64,000 bases of DNA from Saccharibacillus deserti (GCF_013618475.1 NZ_JABJVN010000012.1:1-64000); one strand, 5' to 3'. Positions 8,193 through 17,517 are shown, numbered from the stretch's first letter. Numbers and translations: made by a program. The notes: generated by a model not told the origin, from the sequence alone.

Positions 8193-9533
8193 ATGGGAAA
8201 GTATTTCGGAACAGATGGCGTACGCGGAGTAGCAAATAAGGAACTGACAGCCGAGTTGGCTTATAAGATCGGCCGTTGTGGAGGTTACGTGTTGGCGGGG
8301 GAAGTCGAAAAGCCGACTGTGCTGATCGGGATGGACACGCGGATTTCGGGCCTCATGCTGGAATCTGCCCTGATCGCGGGTCTGCTGTCGATCGGTGCGA
8401 ACGTGGTCCGGCTTGGAGTCGTCTCGACGCCGGCGGTGGCTTACCTCACCCGTACGATGAAGGCGGACGCGGGCGTTATGATCTCGGCTTCGCACAACCC
8501 GGTTGAAGATAACGGCATCAAGTTCTTCGGCGGAGACGGTTTCAAGCTGTCGGACGAAACGGAACTGCGTATCGAAGCCCTGATGGATGCCGAGACCGAC
8601 GAACTGCCGCGTCCGGTAGGATCCGGACTCGGAACCGTGACCAACGACGACGCTTCGAAGTTCGTCTACCTGGATTACCTGAAAACGACGGTACAGCAGT
8701 CGTTCAAGGGCCTTAAGGTGGTTTTGGACTGCGCGCACGGTTCCGCTTACGAACTGGCACCGCGTCTGTTCCGCGAACTGGGAGCGGAAGTTATTGCTAT
8801 CGGCGCCGAACCGAACGGTCTGAATATCAATGATCATGTCGGTTCCACCCATCCGGAAACGCTGCGCGAAGAAGTGCTGAAACACGGAGCGCAGATCGGT
8901 CTGGCTTTTGACGGCGATGCCGATCGCCTGATTGCCATCGACGACAAAGGCGACGTTGTGGACGGCGACTTTATTCTGTGTATCTGCGGCGATGCGATGA
9001 ACCGTGCGGGCAAACTGAACGGCAGTACAATCGTGACAACCGTCATGAGCAATATCGGCTTCTACAAAGCGACGGAAAAGCTGGGTCTTAACACGCTGAA
9101 AACGGCCGTAGGCGACCGTTACGTGATGGAAGAGATGCGCAAAGGCGGTTACAACCTGGGCGGAGAACAGTCGGGACATGTGATCTTCCTGGATCACAAT
9201 ACGACAGGCGACGGCATGCTGACCGCTATCCAGCTGGTCGATACGCTTGCGGCGTCCGGCAAGCCGCTGAGCGAAGTAAAAACAATGATGCGCCAGTATC
9301 CGCAGCTGCTCGTCAATGTGCGTGTACAGGACAAGCGCAATTACGAAGGCAATGAAGCGATTCTGGCGGCCGTTGAAGCTGTGGAACGCGAATTGGGCAG
9401 CGAAGGCCGCGTCTTGGTTCGTCCTTCCGGGACGGAAGCGCTGATCCGCGTGATGGCGGAAGGACCGGATGAGAACCAGCTGGACCGGGTAGTGGGCCAA
9501 ATCGCCGATGTGGTGCGCAGCGAACTCGTTTAA
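8193..9533 (+). CDS. glmM: Phosphoglucosamine mutase
   Basis: Converts glucosamine-6-phosphate to glucosamine-1-phosphate, a step towards UDP-GlcNAc and peptidoglycan. 446 residues. The phosphoserine site is Ser100 in MISASHNP, the Mg-binding loop is FDGDADR near residue 240, and the C-terminal phosphate loop is [18 protein letters not shown] lies 11-16 bases before ATG 8193. It follows cdaR by 140 bases; the conserved cdaA-cdaR-glmM order links c-di-AMP and cell-wall precursor supply. Confidence 0.97.
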   Translation: MGKYFGTDGVRGVANKELTAELAYKIGRCGGYVLAGEVEKPTVLIGMDTRISGLMLESALIAGLLSIGANVVRLGVVSTPAVAYLTRTMKADAGVMISASHNPVEDNGIKFFGGDGFKLSDETELRIEALMDAETDELPRPVGSGLGTVTNDDASKFVYLDYLKTTVQQSFKGLKVVLDCAHGSAYELAPRLFRELGAEVIAIGAEPNGLNINDHVGSTHPETLREEVLKHGAQIGLAFDGDADRLIAIDDKGDVVDGDFILCICGDAMNRAGKLNGSTIVTTVMSNIGFYKATEKLGLNTLKTAVGDRYVMEEMRKGGYNLGGEQSGHVIFLDHNTTGDGMLTAIQLVDTLAASGKPLSEVKTMMRQYPQLLVNVRVQDKRNYEGNEAILAAVEAVERELGSEGRVLVRPSGTEALIRVMAEGPDENQLDRVVGQIADVVRSELV

Positions 9534-9564
9534 CCCTCTGCCGAAAAACCGGAAAACGCCCGAG

Positions 9565-9593
9565 TTGTAAACCGACTCGGTATGTCATATAAT
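9565..9593 (+). promoter_or_regulatory. Sigma-A promoter of the glmS transcript
   Basis: TTGTAA (9565-9570), 17 bases, TATAAT (9588-9593). Predicted start near 9600, which coincides with the first bases of the next hairpin, so the glmS RNA would begin with that stem. Confidence 0.75.
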
Positions 9594-9598
9594 GTGGA

Positions 9599-9630
9599 GG
9601 TGCCCGCTTGCGTTCAGGCGGGCACCTTTT
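9599..9630 (+). terminator. Terminator of glmM and 5' hairpin of glmS RNA
   Basis: GGTGCCCGC (9599-9607) pairs perfectly with GCGGGCACC (9618-9626), followed by TTTT. It can end transcripts arriving from glmM. For RNA started at the promoter just upstream it lies too close to the 5' end to terminate and may act as a stabilising cap. Confidence 0.75.
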
Positions 9631-9702
9631 ATTATTGCAAGATGGACTGCATAAGTCCGACTCCTGTACAGAAAGCGAGGATTGTGAGGTAGGGATTCAA
9701 CA

Positions 9703-9882
9703 AGCGCCAGAGCTTGGGCGCCGGACCGGAACGCCGAAGGACGAAAGTCCGACGGGGATGAGCGGCTCAAGCTGACGAGGTGGAGGTGTTCGAAATATTC
9801 GGCGGGGACCTCCCGGTACTGCATCAAACCGTAAGCGAATCTCGAAAAACGGACAGGCGACTGGCCGCACAAACGAATTCGC
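9703..9882 (+). promoter_or_regulatory. glmS ribozyme-riboswitch
   Basis: Self-cleaving RNA activated by glucosamine-6-phosphate. It shows the family core: AAGCGCCAGAGC at the cleavage site (cut expected between A9703 and G9704), then GACGAGGTGGAGG, CGAA, ATTCGGCGG and CCTCCCGG in the known order and spacing. The peripheral stem GCGAAT (9835-9840) / ATTCGC (9877-9882) gives an approximate 3' end. It lies about 270 bases before glmS, so the feedback logic of other Firmicutes should apply. The exact 3' boundary is uncertain. Confidence 0.93.
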
Positions 9883-10022
9883 GGGTGCTTAATCAACGGG
9901 CTTTTCGTGTGGCAGGTCCAAACGCGAAAGCTTACATGGCGGATAAAAGCGAGAAGCCGAGGCTTCGAAGCGTCCGTTTTTTGAAAAATCAAACGATCGG
10001 CGGGAGTAGTCTGCCTTCCAGA

Positions 10023-10053
10023 GAGCCGTCCGTCCAAATGGGACGGACGGCTC
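10023..10053 (+). promoter_or_regulatory. Strong hairpin between ribozyme and glmS
   Basis: A perfect 13-bp stem, GAGCCGTCCGTCC (10023-10035) with GGACGGACGGCTC (10041-10053), and a 5-base loop. The following bases are CCCAAGATG and then TTTTC, so it is not a standard terminator. It would remain on the downstream cleavage product. Confidence 0.6.
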
Positions 10054-10153
10054 CCCAAGATGTTTTCTTTTCGAACCGTAAGCTTTTTTGCTTTGGCCTA
10101 CCGCTCAAGCCCGAAGATTTCAACCCAAATCATGAGCGGAGGAAATATATATT

Positions 10154-11986
10154 ATGTGTGGAATCGTAGGGTACATTGGAGCAAGAAATACGCAGGACGT
10201 CCTGATCGAAGGTCTCTCTAAGCTTGAATACCGCGGGTATGACTCGGCGGGAATCGCCGTATATACAAACGAAGGTCTGCGTGTTACAAAAGCGTTGGGC
10301 CGTCTGGTTAACCTGGAAAACAAGCTGGAAACGGCTCCTTTGGTCGGTTCGGTCGGTATCGGACATACCCGTTGGGCAACGCACGGCAAGCCTTCGGATG
10401 TGAACTCCCACCCGCATACGGATGTCACGCAGAAATTCTCGGTTGTACACAACGGCATTATCGAGAACTATCTGGAGCTCAAGGACGAGCTGATCGCAAG
10501 CGGCGTCGAATTCGTTTCCGAAACGGATACGGAAGTCATTTCCCACCTGGTGGCGCGCGAGTACAACGGCGACATCGTGGAAGCTGTCCAAAAAACGATC
10601 AAGCATCTGCGCGGCGCATTTGCGCTCGGCGTGCTGACCGAATATGAACCGGACCGCATCGTAGCGGTTCGCCATGCAAGCCCTCTGATCATTGGAATCG
10701 GCGAAAACGAAAACTTCATCGGTTCGGACATTCCGGCCATCTTGAAGTATACCCGCAACGTCTTCATCCTGAACGACGGCGAAATGGCACTTCTGACCCG
10801 CGACAGCGTCAAACTGATGACGATCGAAGGCAATACGATTACCCGGGAAATGACGTACATCGAATGGGATGCGGTAACTGCGGAAAAAGGCGGCTACGAG
10901 CATTTCATGCACAAGGAAATTCATGAGCAGCCTAGAGCTTATCAGGATACGATGCGCGGACGCGTAGACGAAACCGGCAAAAGAGTCGTGCTGCCGGACT
11001 TCCATATGACGGACGAGCAGATCAAAAACATCCGCAACGTGCAGATCATCGCCTGCGGTACGGCTTACCATGCAGGTCTCGTAGGACGTACGGTACTCGA
11101 GCGTCTGGTACGCATTCCGGTTGAAACGGATGTCGCTTCCGAATACCGTTACCGTTCGCCGATCATCACTCCGGAAACGCTGGTTATCGTGGTCAGCCAA
11201 TCGGGCGAAACGGCGGATACGCTGGCAGCTCTGCGCGAAGCGCATGCCAACGGCGCACACGTTCTGGCGATTACGAATGTAGTCGGCAGTTCGATCGCAC
11301 GCGACGCGGATGACGTAATTGCCACGCTGGCCGGACCGGAAATCGCCGTGGCTTCGACCAAGGCGTATACGTCCCAGCTGATCGCATTCTACCTGCTGGG
11401 TCTGTACTTCGCACAGGTACGCGGTACACAGACGGAAGCTCAGGTAGCCGAGACGCTGGCGGCCATGCAGGCTCTGCCGGAACAAGTCGAGTCGATTCTG
11501 GCCCGCGAAGGCGAAGCGAAAGAGCATGCGGAGAACTTCTCTTCCCAGAAGCACCTGTTCTTCATCGGACGCGGTCTGGACTATGCGGCTGCTCAAGAAG
11601 GTTCGCTGAAGCTCAAAGAGATCTCGTACATCCATTCCGAAGCTTATGCAGCCGGCGAACTGAAGCACGGTACGCTTGCCCTGATCGAAGAAGGCGTACC
11701 GGTTATCGCGCTGGCGACCGAACAGGCCCTGATCGAGAAAACGGTCAGCAACATCAAGGAAGTCAAAGCCCGCGGCGGCGTCGTTCTGACGATCTGCTAC
11801 GAAGAAGATGCGAAGGAACTGATGAAGTCGGTCGATTCCGTATTCACGATTCCGAAGACACTGCCGCTTCTGACGGCTTCGCTGTCCGTGGTCGCTCTTC
11901 AACTGCTGTCGTACTATGCTTCCCTGGCTCTCGGCCTGGATGTCGACAAGCCGCGTAACCTGGCGAAAAGCGTAACGGTCGAGTAA
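10154..11986 (+). CDS. glmS: Glutamine-fructose-6-phosphate aminotransferase
   Basis: Makes glucosamine-6-phosphate from fructose-6-phosphate and glutamine, the entry step of amino-sugar synthesis. The N-terminal glutaminase domain begins MCGIVGYIG with the nucleophile Cys2. Two SIS sugar-isomerase domains follow, with SQSGETADT near residue 347 and the C terminus KPRNLAKSVTVE. 610 residues, full length. GCGGAGGA precedes ATG 10154. Single gene, controlled by the upstream ribozyme. Confidence 0.97.
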   Translation: MCGIVGYIGARNTQDVLIEGLSKLEYRGYDSAGIAVYTNEGLRVTKALGRLVNLENKLETAPLVGSVGIGHTRWATHGKPSDVNSHPHTDVTQKFSVVHNGIIENYLELKDELIASGVEFVSETDTEVISHLVAREYNGDIVEAVQKTIKHLRGAFALGVLTEYEPDRIVAVRHASPLIIGIGENENFIGSDIPAILKYTRNVFILNDGEMALLTRDSVKLMTIEGNTITREMTYIEWDAVTAEKGGYEHFMHKEIHEQPRAYQDTMRGRVDETGKRVVLPDFHMTDEQIKNIRNVQIIACGTAYHAGLVGRTVLERLVRIPVETDVASEYRYRSPIITPETLVIVVSQSGETADTLAALREAHANGAHVLAITNVVGSSIARDADDVIATLAGPEIAVASTKAYTSQLIAFYLLGLYFAQVRGTQTEAQVAETLAAMQALPEQVESILAREGEAKEHAENFSSQKHLFFIGRGLDYAAAQEGSLKLKEISYIHSEAYAAGELKHGTLALIEEGVPVIALATEQALIEKTVSNIKEVKARGGVVLTICYEEDAKELMKSVDSVFTIPKTLPLLTASLSVVALQLLSYYASLALGLDVDKPRNLAKSVTVE

Positions 11987-12032
11987 GAAATCGGCTTTAG
12001 CGGACTTTCTCCAAGCCAATAAATCAATAGGC

Positions 12033-12072
12033 AAAAGGACGCTCCGGTGGATAACCGGGGCGTCCTTTTTTT
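12033..12072 (+). terminator. Terminator of glmS
   Basis: AAAAGGACG pairs with CGTCCTTTT and an inner CCGG/CCGG pairing, then a T run. It can also serve the convergent MerR gene, whose stop is at 12088. Confidence 0.85.
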
Positions 12073-12087
12073 GTTCCAAACTGTGCT

Positions 12088-12498
12088 TTATCGCGGTTGG
12101 GCGGCCCAATTATCTTTGTGCACGGCTTCCGTGCCGGCCTCCAACGCTTCCTCGTAATAGGCACATTTGTGTTCGATCACTTTCATCGTTTCGACCAGAG
12201 CGGCCATATGGGCTTCCACCACCGCTTTGCGTTCCTGGAACATGTTATGGCGCTGCTGCAGCGTCGAGTCGCCTTCGGAACACCAGTCGATGAATGTCTT
12301 GATTTCCTTGATCGGCATACCGGTCGATTTGAGGCAGTCCACAATTTTGAGAGAGGCGATATCGGATTCTTTGAAAAAGCGCGTGCCGCTGGCGTTGCGT
12401 TCCAGGAAAGGCATCAGGCCTTCTTTGTCATAATAGCGCAGGGCGTAGGGAGTCAGGTTCAGGACTTTTGCAGCCTGGCCGATCGAGTAGGTTTTCAT
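12088..12498 (-). CDS. adhR: MerR-family regulator, AdhR-like
   Basis: 136-residue MerR-type regulator. It has a winged HTH at the N terminus (YSIGQAAKVLNLTPYALRYYDKEGL) and a coiled-coil dimer helix. The single cysteine in KIVDCLKSTGMP (about residue 55) sits where the aldehyde-sensing Cys of Bacillus AdhR lies. ATG 12498 follows CAGGAGAA; the longer frame to 12588 lacks a site. Divergent to a zinc alcohol dehydrogenase whose promoter has the stretched spacer and palindrome typical of MerR activation. The AdhR identity rests on similarity and context. Confidence 0.8.
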   Translation of the reverse strand: MKTYSIGQAAKVLNLTPYALRYYDKEGLMPFLERNASGTRFFKESDIASLKIVDCLKSTGMPIKEIKTFIDWCSEGDSTLQQRHNMFQERKAVVEAHMAALVETMKVIEHKCAYYEEALEAGTEAVHKDNWAAQPR

Positions 12499-12525
12499 GG
12501 GATTCTCCTGTCTGTACAAGCTCGA

Positions 12526-12543
12526 CTTCGAGTTAACTCTAGC
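12526..12543. promoter_or_regulatory. Second AdhR-type operator, near adhR
   Basis: Palindrome centred on AGTTAACT (12531-12538) with flanks GAG...CTC, resembling the operator before adhA. It lies 28 bases upstream of the regulator's start and suggests autoregulation. Confidence 0.5.
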
Positions 12544-12616
12544 ATGGGATCTGGTTGAAATCTTATCATCGGGTCGGAAAGATGTCAAAGCAAACGCTAT
12601 TCGCGAAAATTGCCGC

Positions 12617-12647
12617 TTGACTTAGAGTTAACTGTAAGGTTTAGCAT
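12617..12647 (+). promoter_or_regulatory. MerR-type promoter and operator of adhA
   Basis: TTGACT (12617-12622) and TAGCAT (12642-12647) are 19 bases apart, the long spacer that MerR activators remodel. In the spacer lies CTTAGAGTTAACTGTAAG (12621-12638), palindromic except for one base pair and close to the AdhR box known in Bacillus. Confidence 0.75.
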
Positions 12648-12691
12648 GGAGTCAGAACCAATTCCATTACCCACATCACAGGAGGTTTTTT

Positions 12692-13732
12692 ATGATAACC
12701 GCGAATGCAAAAGCTGTCCATGGAGCGGACCAGCCGTTCACAAGCACCGAAATTGAACGTCGGGATCTGAAAGCCCAAGATGTACTGATCGAAATCAAAT
12801 ATGCAGGGATCTGTCATTCCGATATTCACAGCGCACGCGGCGAATGGGGACCTGTTCAATATCCGTTTGTACCGGGACACGAAATTGCCGGAATCGTATC
12901 GCAGGTCGGACCGGAAGTCACCAAATACGCGGTCGGCGATCGGGTCGGCGTTGGCTGTATGGTCGATTCCTGCGGCAAATGTGCGCATTGCCACGATGGC
13001 GAAGAGCAGTACTGCGAAGAAGGCATGACCGGTACGTACGGATCGGTCGATCGCTACGGCCAATACACACAGGGCGGCTACGCGACGCATATCGTAGTTA
13101 CGCAGGACTTTGTCGTGCGGATTCCGGACGCGCTGGAACTTGACGCGGCAGCTCCGCTGCTGTGCGCCGGTATCACGACGTACTCGCCTCTGCGCCACTG
13201 GGGAGCGGCTCCCGGCAAAAAGATCGCCGTCGTGGGTCTTGGCGGTCTCGGACATATGGCGGTCAAATTGGCACATGCCATGGGCGCCGAAGTGACGGTT
13301 CTGTCCCAATCCCTCAAAAAGAAAGAAGACGGCTTGAAGCTTGGAGCCAGCCATTATTATGCGACAAGCGACGAAGAAACGTTCAAGACGCTGGCGAACT
13401 CGTTCGATCTGATCATCAATACGGTAAGCGCCAAGATCGATATCAACGCTTATCTGTCGCTGCTTGCGGTAGACGGTACGCTGGTGAATGTCGGCGCTCC
13501 TTCGGAGCCGCTGCCGGTTCAAGTGTTCTCGCTGATTCCGAAGCGCCGTTCGTTCGCGGGCTCCTCGATCGGCGGTATTCGCGAAACGCAGGAAATGCTG
13601 GACTTCTGCGCCGAGCACGGCATTAAGCCTGAGATCGAAGTCATTTCCGCCGACCGGATCGACGAAGCCTGGGAGCGCGTCATGGCTTCCGACGTCAAAT
13701 ACAGATTCGTGATCGATATTTCCACCCTGTAA
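12692..13732 (+). CDS. adhA: Zinc-dependent alcohol dehydrogenase, AdhA type
   Basis: 346-residue medium-chain dehydrogenase, probably NADP-dependent, detoxifying aldehydes by reduction. The catalytic zinc site shows GICHSDIH and GHEIAG. The structural zinc lobe is [15 protein letters not shown] (residues about 95-110). The cofactor fold has [13 protein letters not shown] near residue 180. CAGGAGG precedes ATG 12692. It is expressed from the MerR-type promoter shared with the divergent regulator. Substrate (formaldehyde, methylglyoxal or other) is inferred from the Bacillus pair. Confidence 0.9.
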   Translation: MITANAKAVHGADQPFTSTEIERRDLKAQDVLIEIKYAGICHSDIHSARGEWGPVQYPFVPGHEIAGIVSQVGPEVTKYAVGDRVGVGCMVDSCGKCAHCHDGEEQYCEEGMTGTYGSVDRYGQYTQGGYATHIVVTQDFVVRIPDALELDAAAPLLCAGITTYSPLRHWGAAPGKKIAVVGLGGLGHMAVKLAHAMGAEVTVLSQSLKKKEDGLKLGASHYYATSDEETFKTLANSFDLIINTVSAKIDINAYLSLLAVDGTLVNVGAPSEPLPVQVFSLIPKRRSFAGSSIGGIRETQEMLDFCAEHGIKPEIEVISADRIDEAWERVMASDVKYRFVIDISTL

Positions 13733-13740
13733 AAAGTTCG

Positions 13741-13776
13741 AAAACCCCGACAACCTTAGGCGTTGTCGGGGTTTTT
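13741..13776 (+). terminator. Terminator of adhA
   Basis: AAAACCCCGACAAC (13741-13754) pairs with GTTGTCGGGGTTTT around the loop CTTAGGC, with a T run. Confidence 0.92.
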
Positions 13777-13922
13777 TGGTATTAAAAATTCTTTGTCCGA
13801 AAATTATCCATAGAGATGAAAAAGCTGAAACGCCAACAAAAAACAAGTATAATGGAAGCGGGATTAAACTTACAAAATAAACCAGCCAAGTGCTTTATAC
13901 CGTTAAAAAAGGAGAGAAACGA

Positions 13923-15041
13923 TTGAATATGTGCAAGTCCGATTCCGGCTATGGCGAACCCACAGCCCAATTCCGTTGGTTCAGGCGGTCCGGACGATTC
14001 TGGCTGGTGCTGCTCTGGATAACGGCGACGGTCCTGCTGGCTGCGCCTTCGCACGGGCTTATGGATGTCGGACGGGTGTCTGTCGGCCCGAATGATCCGA
14101 ATATCCGTTATACGGGACGCTGGGAGGCCTCGGGAACGGACACGTACCGGGGATATTGGTCCGGAACGTCGCTGACGACGGCTTTTACGGGCACAAGCGT
14201 AAGACTCAAACTCGGTTATGCAGCTCCTCCCGCCGGATCCGATCTGTTCGTATCGATTGACGGAGGTCCTTACAATTTGTACAAAAACGCTTCGGGCACA
14301 GTCAATCTAACGCCTTCTCCATTGGGAAAAGGCGAGCATACGCTGACGTTGGTTACCCGAAATATCCGGGATGTGGCCGTTTTCAAAGGGCTGCTGCTCG
14401 ATAAAGACGCCTACACGGTCGCTCCTCCGGAACGGGGACGCCTGATCGAATTCATTGGCGATTCGATTACCGTCGGGTACAAGACGCCGAACGTTTCGAT
14501 CGAATCCTATGCCTGGCTCACCGGCGAGCGCCTGAACGCGGACCATACGCAGATTGCTTATACGGGGATGTGCCTCACGGACGGCGTTTCCTGCAACGGG
14601 CTGCCTCCTTCCGGAATGAGCGAGCAGTATTTCCGGCTTCAGCCGCTCGATTATGCGGACTCGCCGCCGTGGAAGGTTGACGCGGCTCGGCAGCCCGATG
14701 CGGTTGTGATCAATCTGGGAACGAACGATGAACGCGCCCGGGTTGCCGGTTCTACGTTCCAAAGCGCCTATACCGGTTTCCTAAAGCGGCTGCGCAGCAT
14801 TTATCCGCAGACGGAGCTGATCGTCATCCGTCCTTTGAACGGCTATATGGACAAAGAGACACAGGAAGCGGCGCTTCTTCGCCAGAAAGCCGGCGACCAG
14901 CGGGTGCATCTCATTTCGACGGAAAGCTGGTTGGCTCCGGATACGGGCGATTATACGGATGCGCTGCATCCTTCCGTACAGGGAAACGTCAAAATGGCCG
15001 ATAAGCTTGTGCCCGAACTGCAGCGAATACTCGGCTGGTGA
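13923..15041 (+). CDS. Exported SGNH/GDSL esterase, CE2-like
   Basis: Predicted secreted carbohydrate esterase. Arginine-rich N terminus, a membrane or signal helix (FWLVLLWITATVLLAAPSHG), a beta-sandwich domain (residues about 50-170), then an SGNH hydrolase domain. Catalytic blocks: Ser in EFIGDSITVGY, Gly and Asn in INLGTNDE, Asp-His in DALHPS. The layout matches CE2 acetyl-xylan esterases. Start: TTG 13923 is 7 bases after GGAGAG; ATG 13929 is 6 bases further on and also possible. A related but broken copy lies at 53638-54552. The substrate is not known. Confidence 0.8.
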   Translation: MNMCKSDSGYGEPTAQFRWFRRSGRFWLVLLWITATVLLAAPSHGLMDVGRVSVGPNDPNIRYTGRWEASGTDTYRGYWSGTSLTTAFTGTSVRLKLGYAAPPAGSDLFVSIDGGPYNLYKNASGTVNLTPSPLGKGEHTLTLVTRNIRDVAVFKGLLLDKDAYTVAPPERGRLIEFIGDSITVGYKTPNVSIESYAWLTGERLNADHTQIAYTGMCLTDGVSCNGLPPSGMSEQYFRLQPLDYADSPPWKVDAARQPDAVVINLGTNDERARVAGSTFQSAYTGFLKRLRSIYPQTELIVIRPLNGYMDKETQEAALLRQKAGDQRVHLISTESWLAPDTGDYTDALHPSVQGNVKMADKLVPELQRILGW

Positions 15042-15044
15042 ACG

Positions 15045-15053
15045 TGGTATAAT
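15045..15053 (+). promoter_or_regulatory. Extended -10 promoter before the DUF523 gene
   Basis: TGGTATAAT, an extended -10 (TGn then TATAAT), beginning 4 bases after the esterase stop. No good -35 is visible. It may drive the DUF523-map operon. Confidence 0.5.
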
Positions 15054-15080
15054 AGCGGATAACGGCATGGAGGGGAAGAC

Positions 15081-15563
15081 ATGATATTGGTCAGTTCCTG
15101 CCTGGCAGGGTTTGCGGTCCGCTACAATGGTACGGACAGTCTGAAAGAGAGTGTGCGGAAGCTGCTTGAGTCAGGCGAAGCGATGGCGGTCTGCCCGGAA
15201 TTGATGGGCGGATTTGCGATACCTCGCGAACCGGCGGAGATTGTGGGCGGCAGCGGAGACGATGTGCTGGACGGACGCGCACGCGTCGTCGAACGTTCCG
15301 GAACGGATGTTACGGAGCTGTATCTGCGCGGAGCGCAGCTGACGCTCGACAAAGCGCGGGAAGTCGGGGCGCATACCGTGATTCTCAAAGAAAACAGCCC
15401 GTCGTGCGGCAGTGCCGCCATCTATAACGGGGAATTTGCAGGCGTCAGGATCGCCGGACACGGCGTGACGTCGGCGCTGCTGCGGCGGCATGGAGTACAA
15501 GTGCAGTCGGAACGCGATTACCGGCAGGCATCCTATTTTACATTCAAAGGAGAACAAGCATGA
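15081..15563 (+). CDS. DUF523 family protein
   Basis: 160 residues of unknown function. Conserved cysteines of the family are visible: SSCLAG at residues 5-10, CPE near 39, and ENSPSCGS near 110. They suggest metal or cluster binding, but this is inference. GGAGGGG precedes the ATG. Its last four bases overlap the start of map (ATGA), so the two are co-translated. Confidence 0.85.
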   Translation: MILVSSCLAGFAVRYNGTDSLKESVRKLLESGEAMAVCPELMGGFAIPREPAEIVGGSGDDVLDGRARVVERSGTDVTELYLRGAQLTLDKAREVGAHTVILKENSPSCGSAAIYNGEFAGVRIAGHGVTSALLRRHGVQVQSERDYRQASYFTFKGEQA

Positions 15564-16306
15564 TAGCCAAAACGGAACAGGAAATCGAAGGACTAAAAAA
15601 AATCGGACGGATCGTAGCGCTTATCCGGGACGAACTGAAAGAAATGACCAAACCCGGCGTACGCACGATCGATCTGGATCGCCGCGCCGCCGAATTGTTT
15701 GAAGAACACGGCGCTATCTCGGCCCCGAAATCGACTTATGATTTCCCGGGCTATACCTGCATCAGCGTCAATGAAGAAGTGGCTCACGGCATCCCGGGAG
15801 AACGCGTCATTCAGGAAGGCGATCTTGTAAACGTGGACGTGTCCGCTTCCTGCGACGGTTACTTTGCCGATACGGGAGTCTCGTTTGTTGTCGGACAGGG
15901 CGATCCGCGTCTGGTTACGCTGTGCGAAGCGTCCGTGCTGGCATTCGAAGCGGGAGCCGCGAAGATCAAAGCCGGTTCCAAGCGCAACAACGCAGGCAAA
16001 GCGGCTTACAATGTGGCACGCCAACACGGGTTCAATATTATCGAGACGCTGACGGGGCATGGGATCGGCACTTCGCTGCACGACGAGCCGGAATATATCC
16101 TGAGCTACTACGACCCGACCGATACCGATCTGTGGAAAGACGGTTCGGTAATCGCGTTCGAGCCGTTCGTGTCGACGAATGCGCGCGAAGTGTTCGAAGA
16201 CGCGAACGACGGCTGGACGCTCCGCGCGGACGACGGCAGTTTCGTCGCCCAATACGAACACACGATGATCGTCACCAAGGGCGCGCCGATCATCCTGACG
16301 AAGTAG
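15560..16306 (+). CDS. map: Methionine aminopeptidase, type I
   Basis: Removes the initiator methionine from new proteins. 248 residues. Two-metal ligands can be seen: Asp in NVDVSASCDGYFAD, His in TGHGIGTSLHDEP, Glu in FEPFVS and in QYEHTMIV. It has no N-terminal zinc finger. Start overlaps DUF523 with an AAAGGAG site inside that gene. It is not next to the ribosomal-protein operon, so it may be a second, non-housekeeping copy. Confidence 0.93.
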   Translation: MIAKTEQEIEGLKKIGRIVALIRDELKEMTKPGVRTIDLDRRAAELFEEHGAISAPKSTYDFPGYTCISVNEEVAHGIPGERVIQEGDLVNVDVSASCDGYFADTGVSFVVGQGDPRLVTLCEASVLAFEAGAAKIKAGSKRNNAGKAAYNVARQHGFNIIETLTGHGIGTSLHDEPEYILSYYDPTDTDLWKDGSVIAFEPFVSTNAREVFEDANDGWTLRADDGSFVAQYEHTMIVTKGAPIILTK

Positions 16307-16312
16307 GGCGAT

Positions 16313-17332
16313 ATGGGAAAATGGACGGCAACCCGCCTGTTTAACGAAGCGCTTCGTCTGCGCGAAGCTTCCGGGGCGGAAGAAGCCTATCTGTTCGTGC
16401 GCGAATACACCGAAGCAGACAGGCTGTCGGGGCAGGCCGATGCCCGGCAGATGAATCTGCTGTATGCGCTGGCCGCCGCTGCCGGCCGCGAAGACGAAGC
16501 GTTTGCGCTGCTGCGCGAAGCCGTTCAGGAACGCGGTTTCTGGTATCCGGCGGACTATCTGCTGGAAGACGACGATCTGGACACGCTGCGCGGGCGCGAA
16601 GGATTTGCGGAACTCGCGGATCTGAGCGGGCGGGGCGAAGAAGCGGCGCTGGCAGGCGAAGCTCCGGCGCTGACGGTATTGTATCCGGAAGCTCCGGCTT
16701 CCTCGGTTGATCCGAAGCCGGAAGCCGATGCGATCGCGGCAGCGGACCGGCGCGAAGAGGCCTCCGGTCCGCTGCTGCTCGTGCTGCACGGCGATCAGGA
16801 GAACGAGAGCGACGCGGAGCCTTTTTGGAGAGCCGCTCTCGCGGCCGGCTGGACGGTCGGACTGGTGCGTTCTTCGCAGATCCGGTTTTCGGATACTTTC
16901 GGATGGGACGATATCGACCTGGGCGCGGCGGAGCTGCGCGAACATCTGCTGGATCTTCGGGGAGAGACTCCCGGAGAAGGGGCCGCTCCCGTGGTGCTGG
17001 GCGCTTTTTCGGCCGGAGCGGAAGTAGCGCTGAACGCGCTGCTGCACGACGAGTTTCCGGCGGACGGTCTGGTGCTGGTTTCTCCATGGCTGGATGAACC
17101 CGGCGAGTGGATCGGCGCGCTGGACCGGCTGGAAGAGCGGACGCCTCGCAGCGTGCTGATCGCGGGCGAAGCGGACGAAGAAGGCCGCGAATCCGCCGAA
17201 GCGATGTCACAGGCGATGCAGGAAGCCGGTCTGGAATGCCGGTTGGAGATCGTGCCCGGCATGGAGCACGATTACCCGGAAGACTTTGCCAAGCGGCTGC
17301 TTGACGCTCTGGCCTGGATCATCCGGGCGTAG
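16313..17332 (+). CDS. Alpha/beta-hydrolase-like protein with helical N terminus
   Basis: 339 residues. Residues 1-120 look helical and repeat-like (NLLYALAAAAGREDEAFALLREAV), perhaps TPR-related. Residues 150-339 resemble an alpha/beta hydrolase: PLLLVLHGDQ strand, candidate nucleophile elbow GAFSAGAEVAL near residue 235, and a His in VPGMEHDYPEDF. The elbow reads AxSxG in place of GxSxG. It follows map by 6 bases. The +1 frame is very rich in GC-type codons. No substrate can be inferred. Confidence 0.65.
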   Translation: MGKWTATRLFNEALRLREASGAEEAYLFVREYTEADRLSGQADARQMNLLYALAAAAGREDEAFALLREAVQERGFWYPADYLLEDDDLDTLRGREGFAELADLSGRGEEAALAGEAPALTVLYPEAPASSVDPKPEADAIAAADRREEASGPLLLVLHGDQENESDAEPFWRAALAAGWTVGLVRSSQIRFSDTFGWDDIDLGAAELREHLLDLRGETPGEGAAPVVLGAFSAGAEVALNALLHDEFPADGLVLVSPWLDEPGEWIGALDRLEERTPRSVLIAGEADEEGRESAEAMSQAMQEAGLECRLEIVPGMEHDYPEDFAKRLLDALAWIIRA

Positions 17333-17488
17333 GAGAGTCTTGACGCCGTCCGGAAAGTGGCTGCGATGCTTGCGAATGTCGGCCGAACAGGCGATACTGC
17401 CGATCGACAGGGCAGCGTCTATAAGCGGTTAGAAAGTTCGGATTATTCGAATTAACGGTTTACCGCAGTGAAGCAACAGAAATAATCG

Positions 17489-17517
17489 TTGACAGCGCTG
17501 TTCAAGCCCGGTATATT
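17489..17517 (+). promoter_or_regulatory. Sigma-A promoter of the permease-mmuM operon
   Basis: TTGACA (17489-17494), 17 bases, TATATT (17512-17517), an almost ideal promoter. The predicted start is near 17524, only about 40 bases before a terminator hairpin. Confidence 0.8.
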
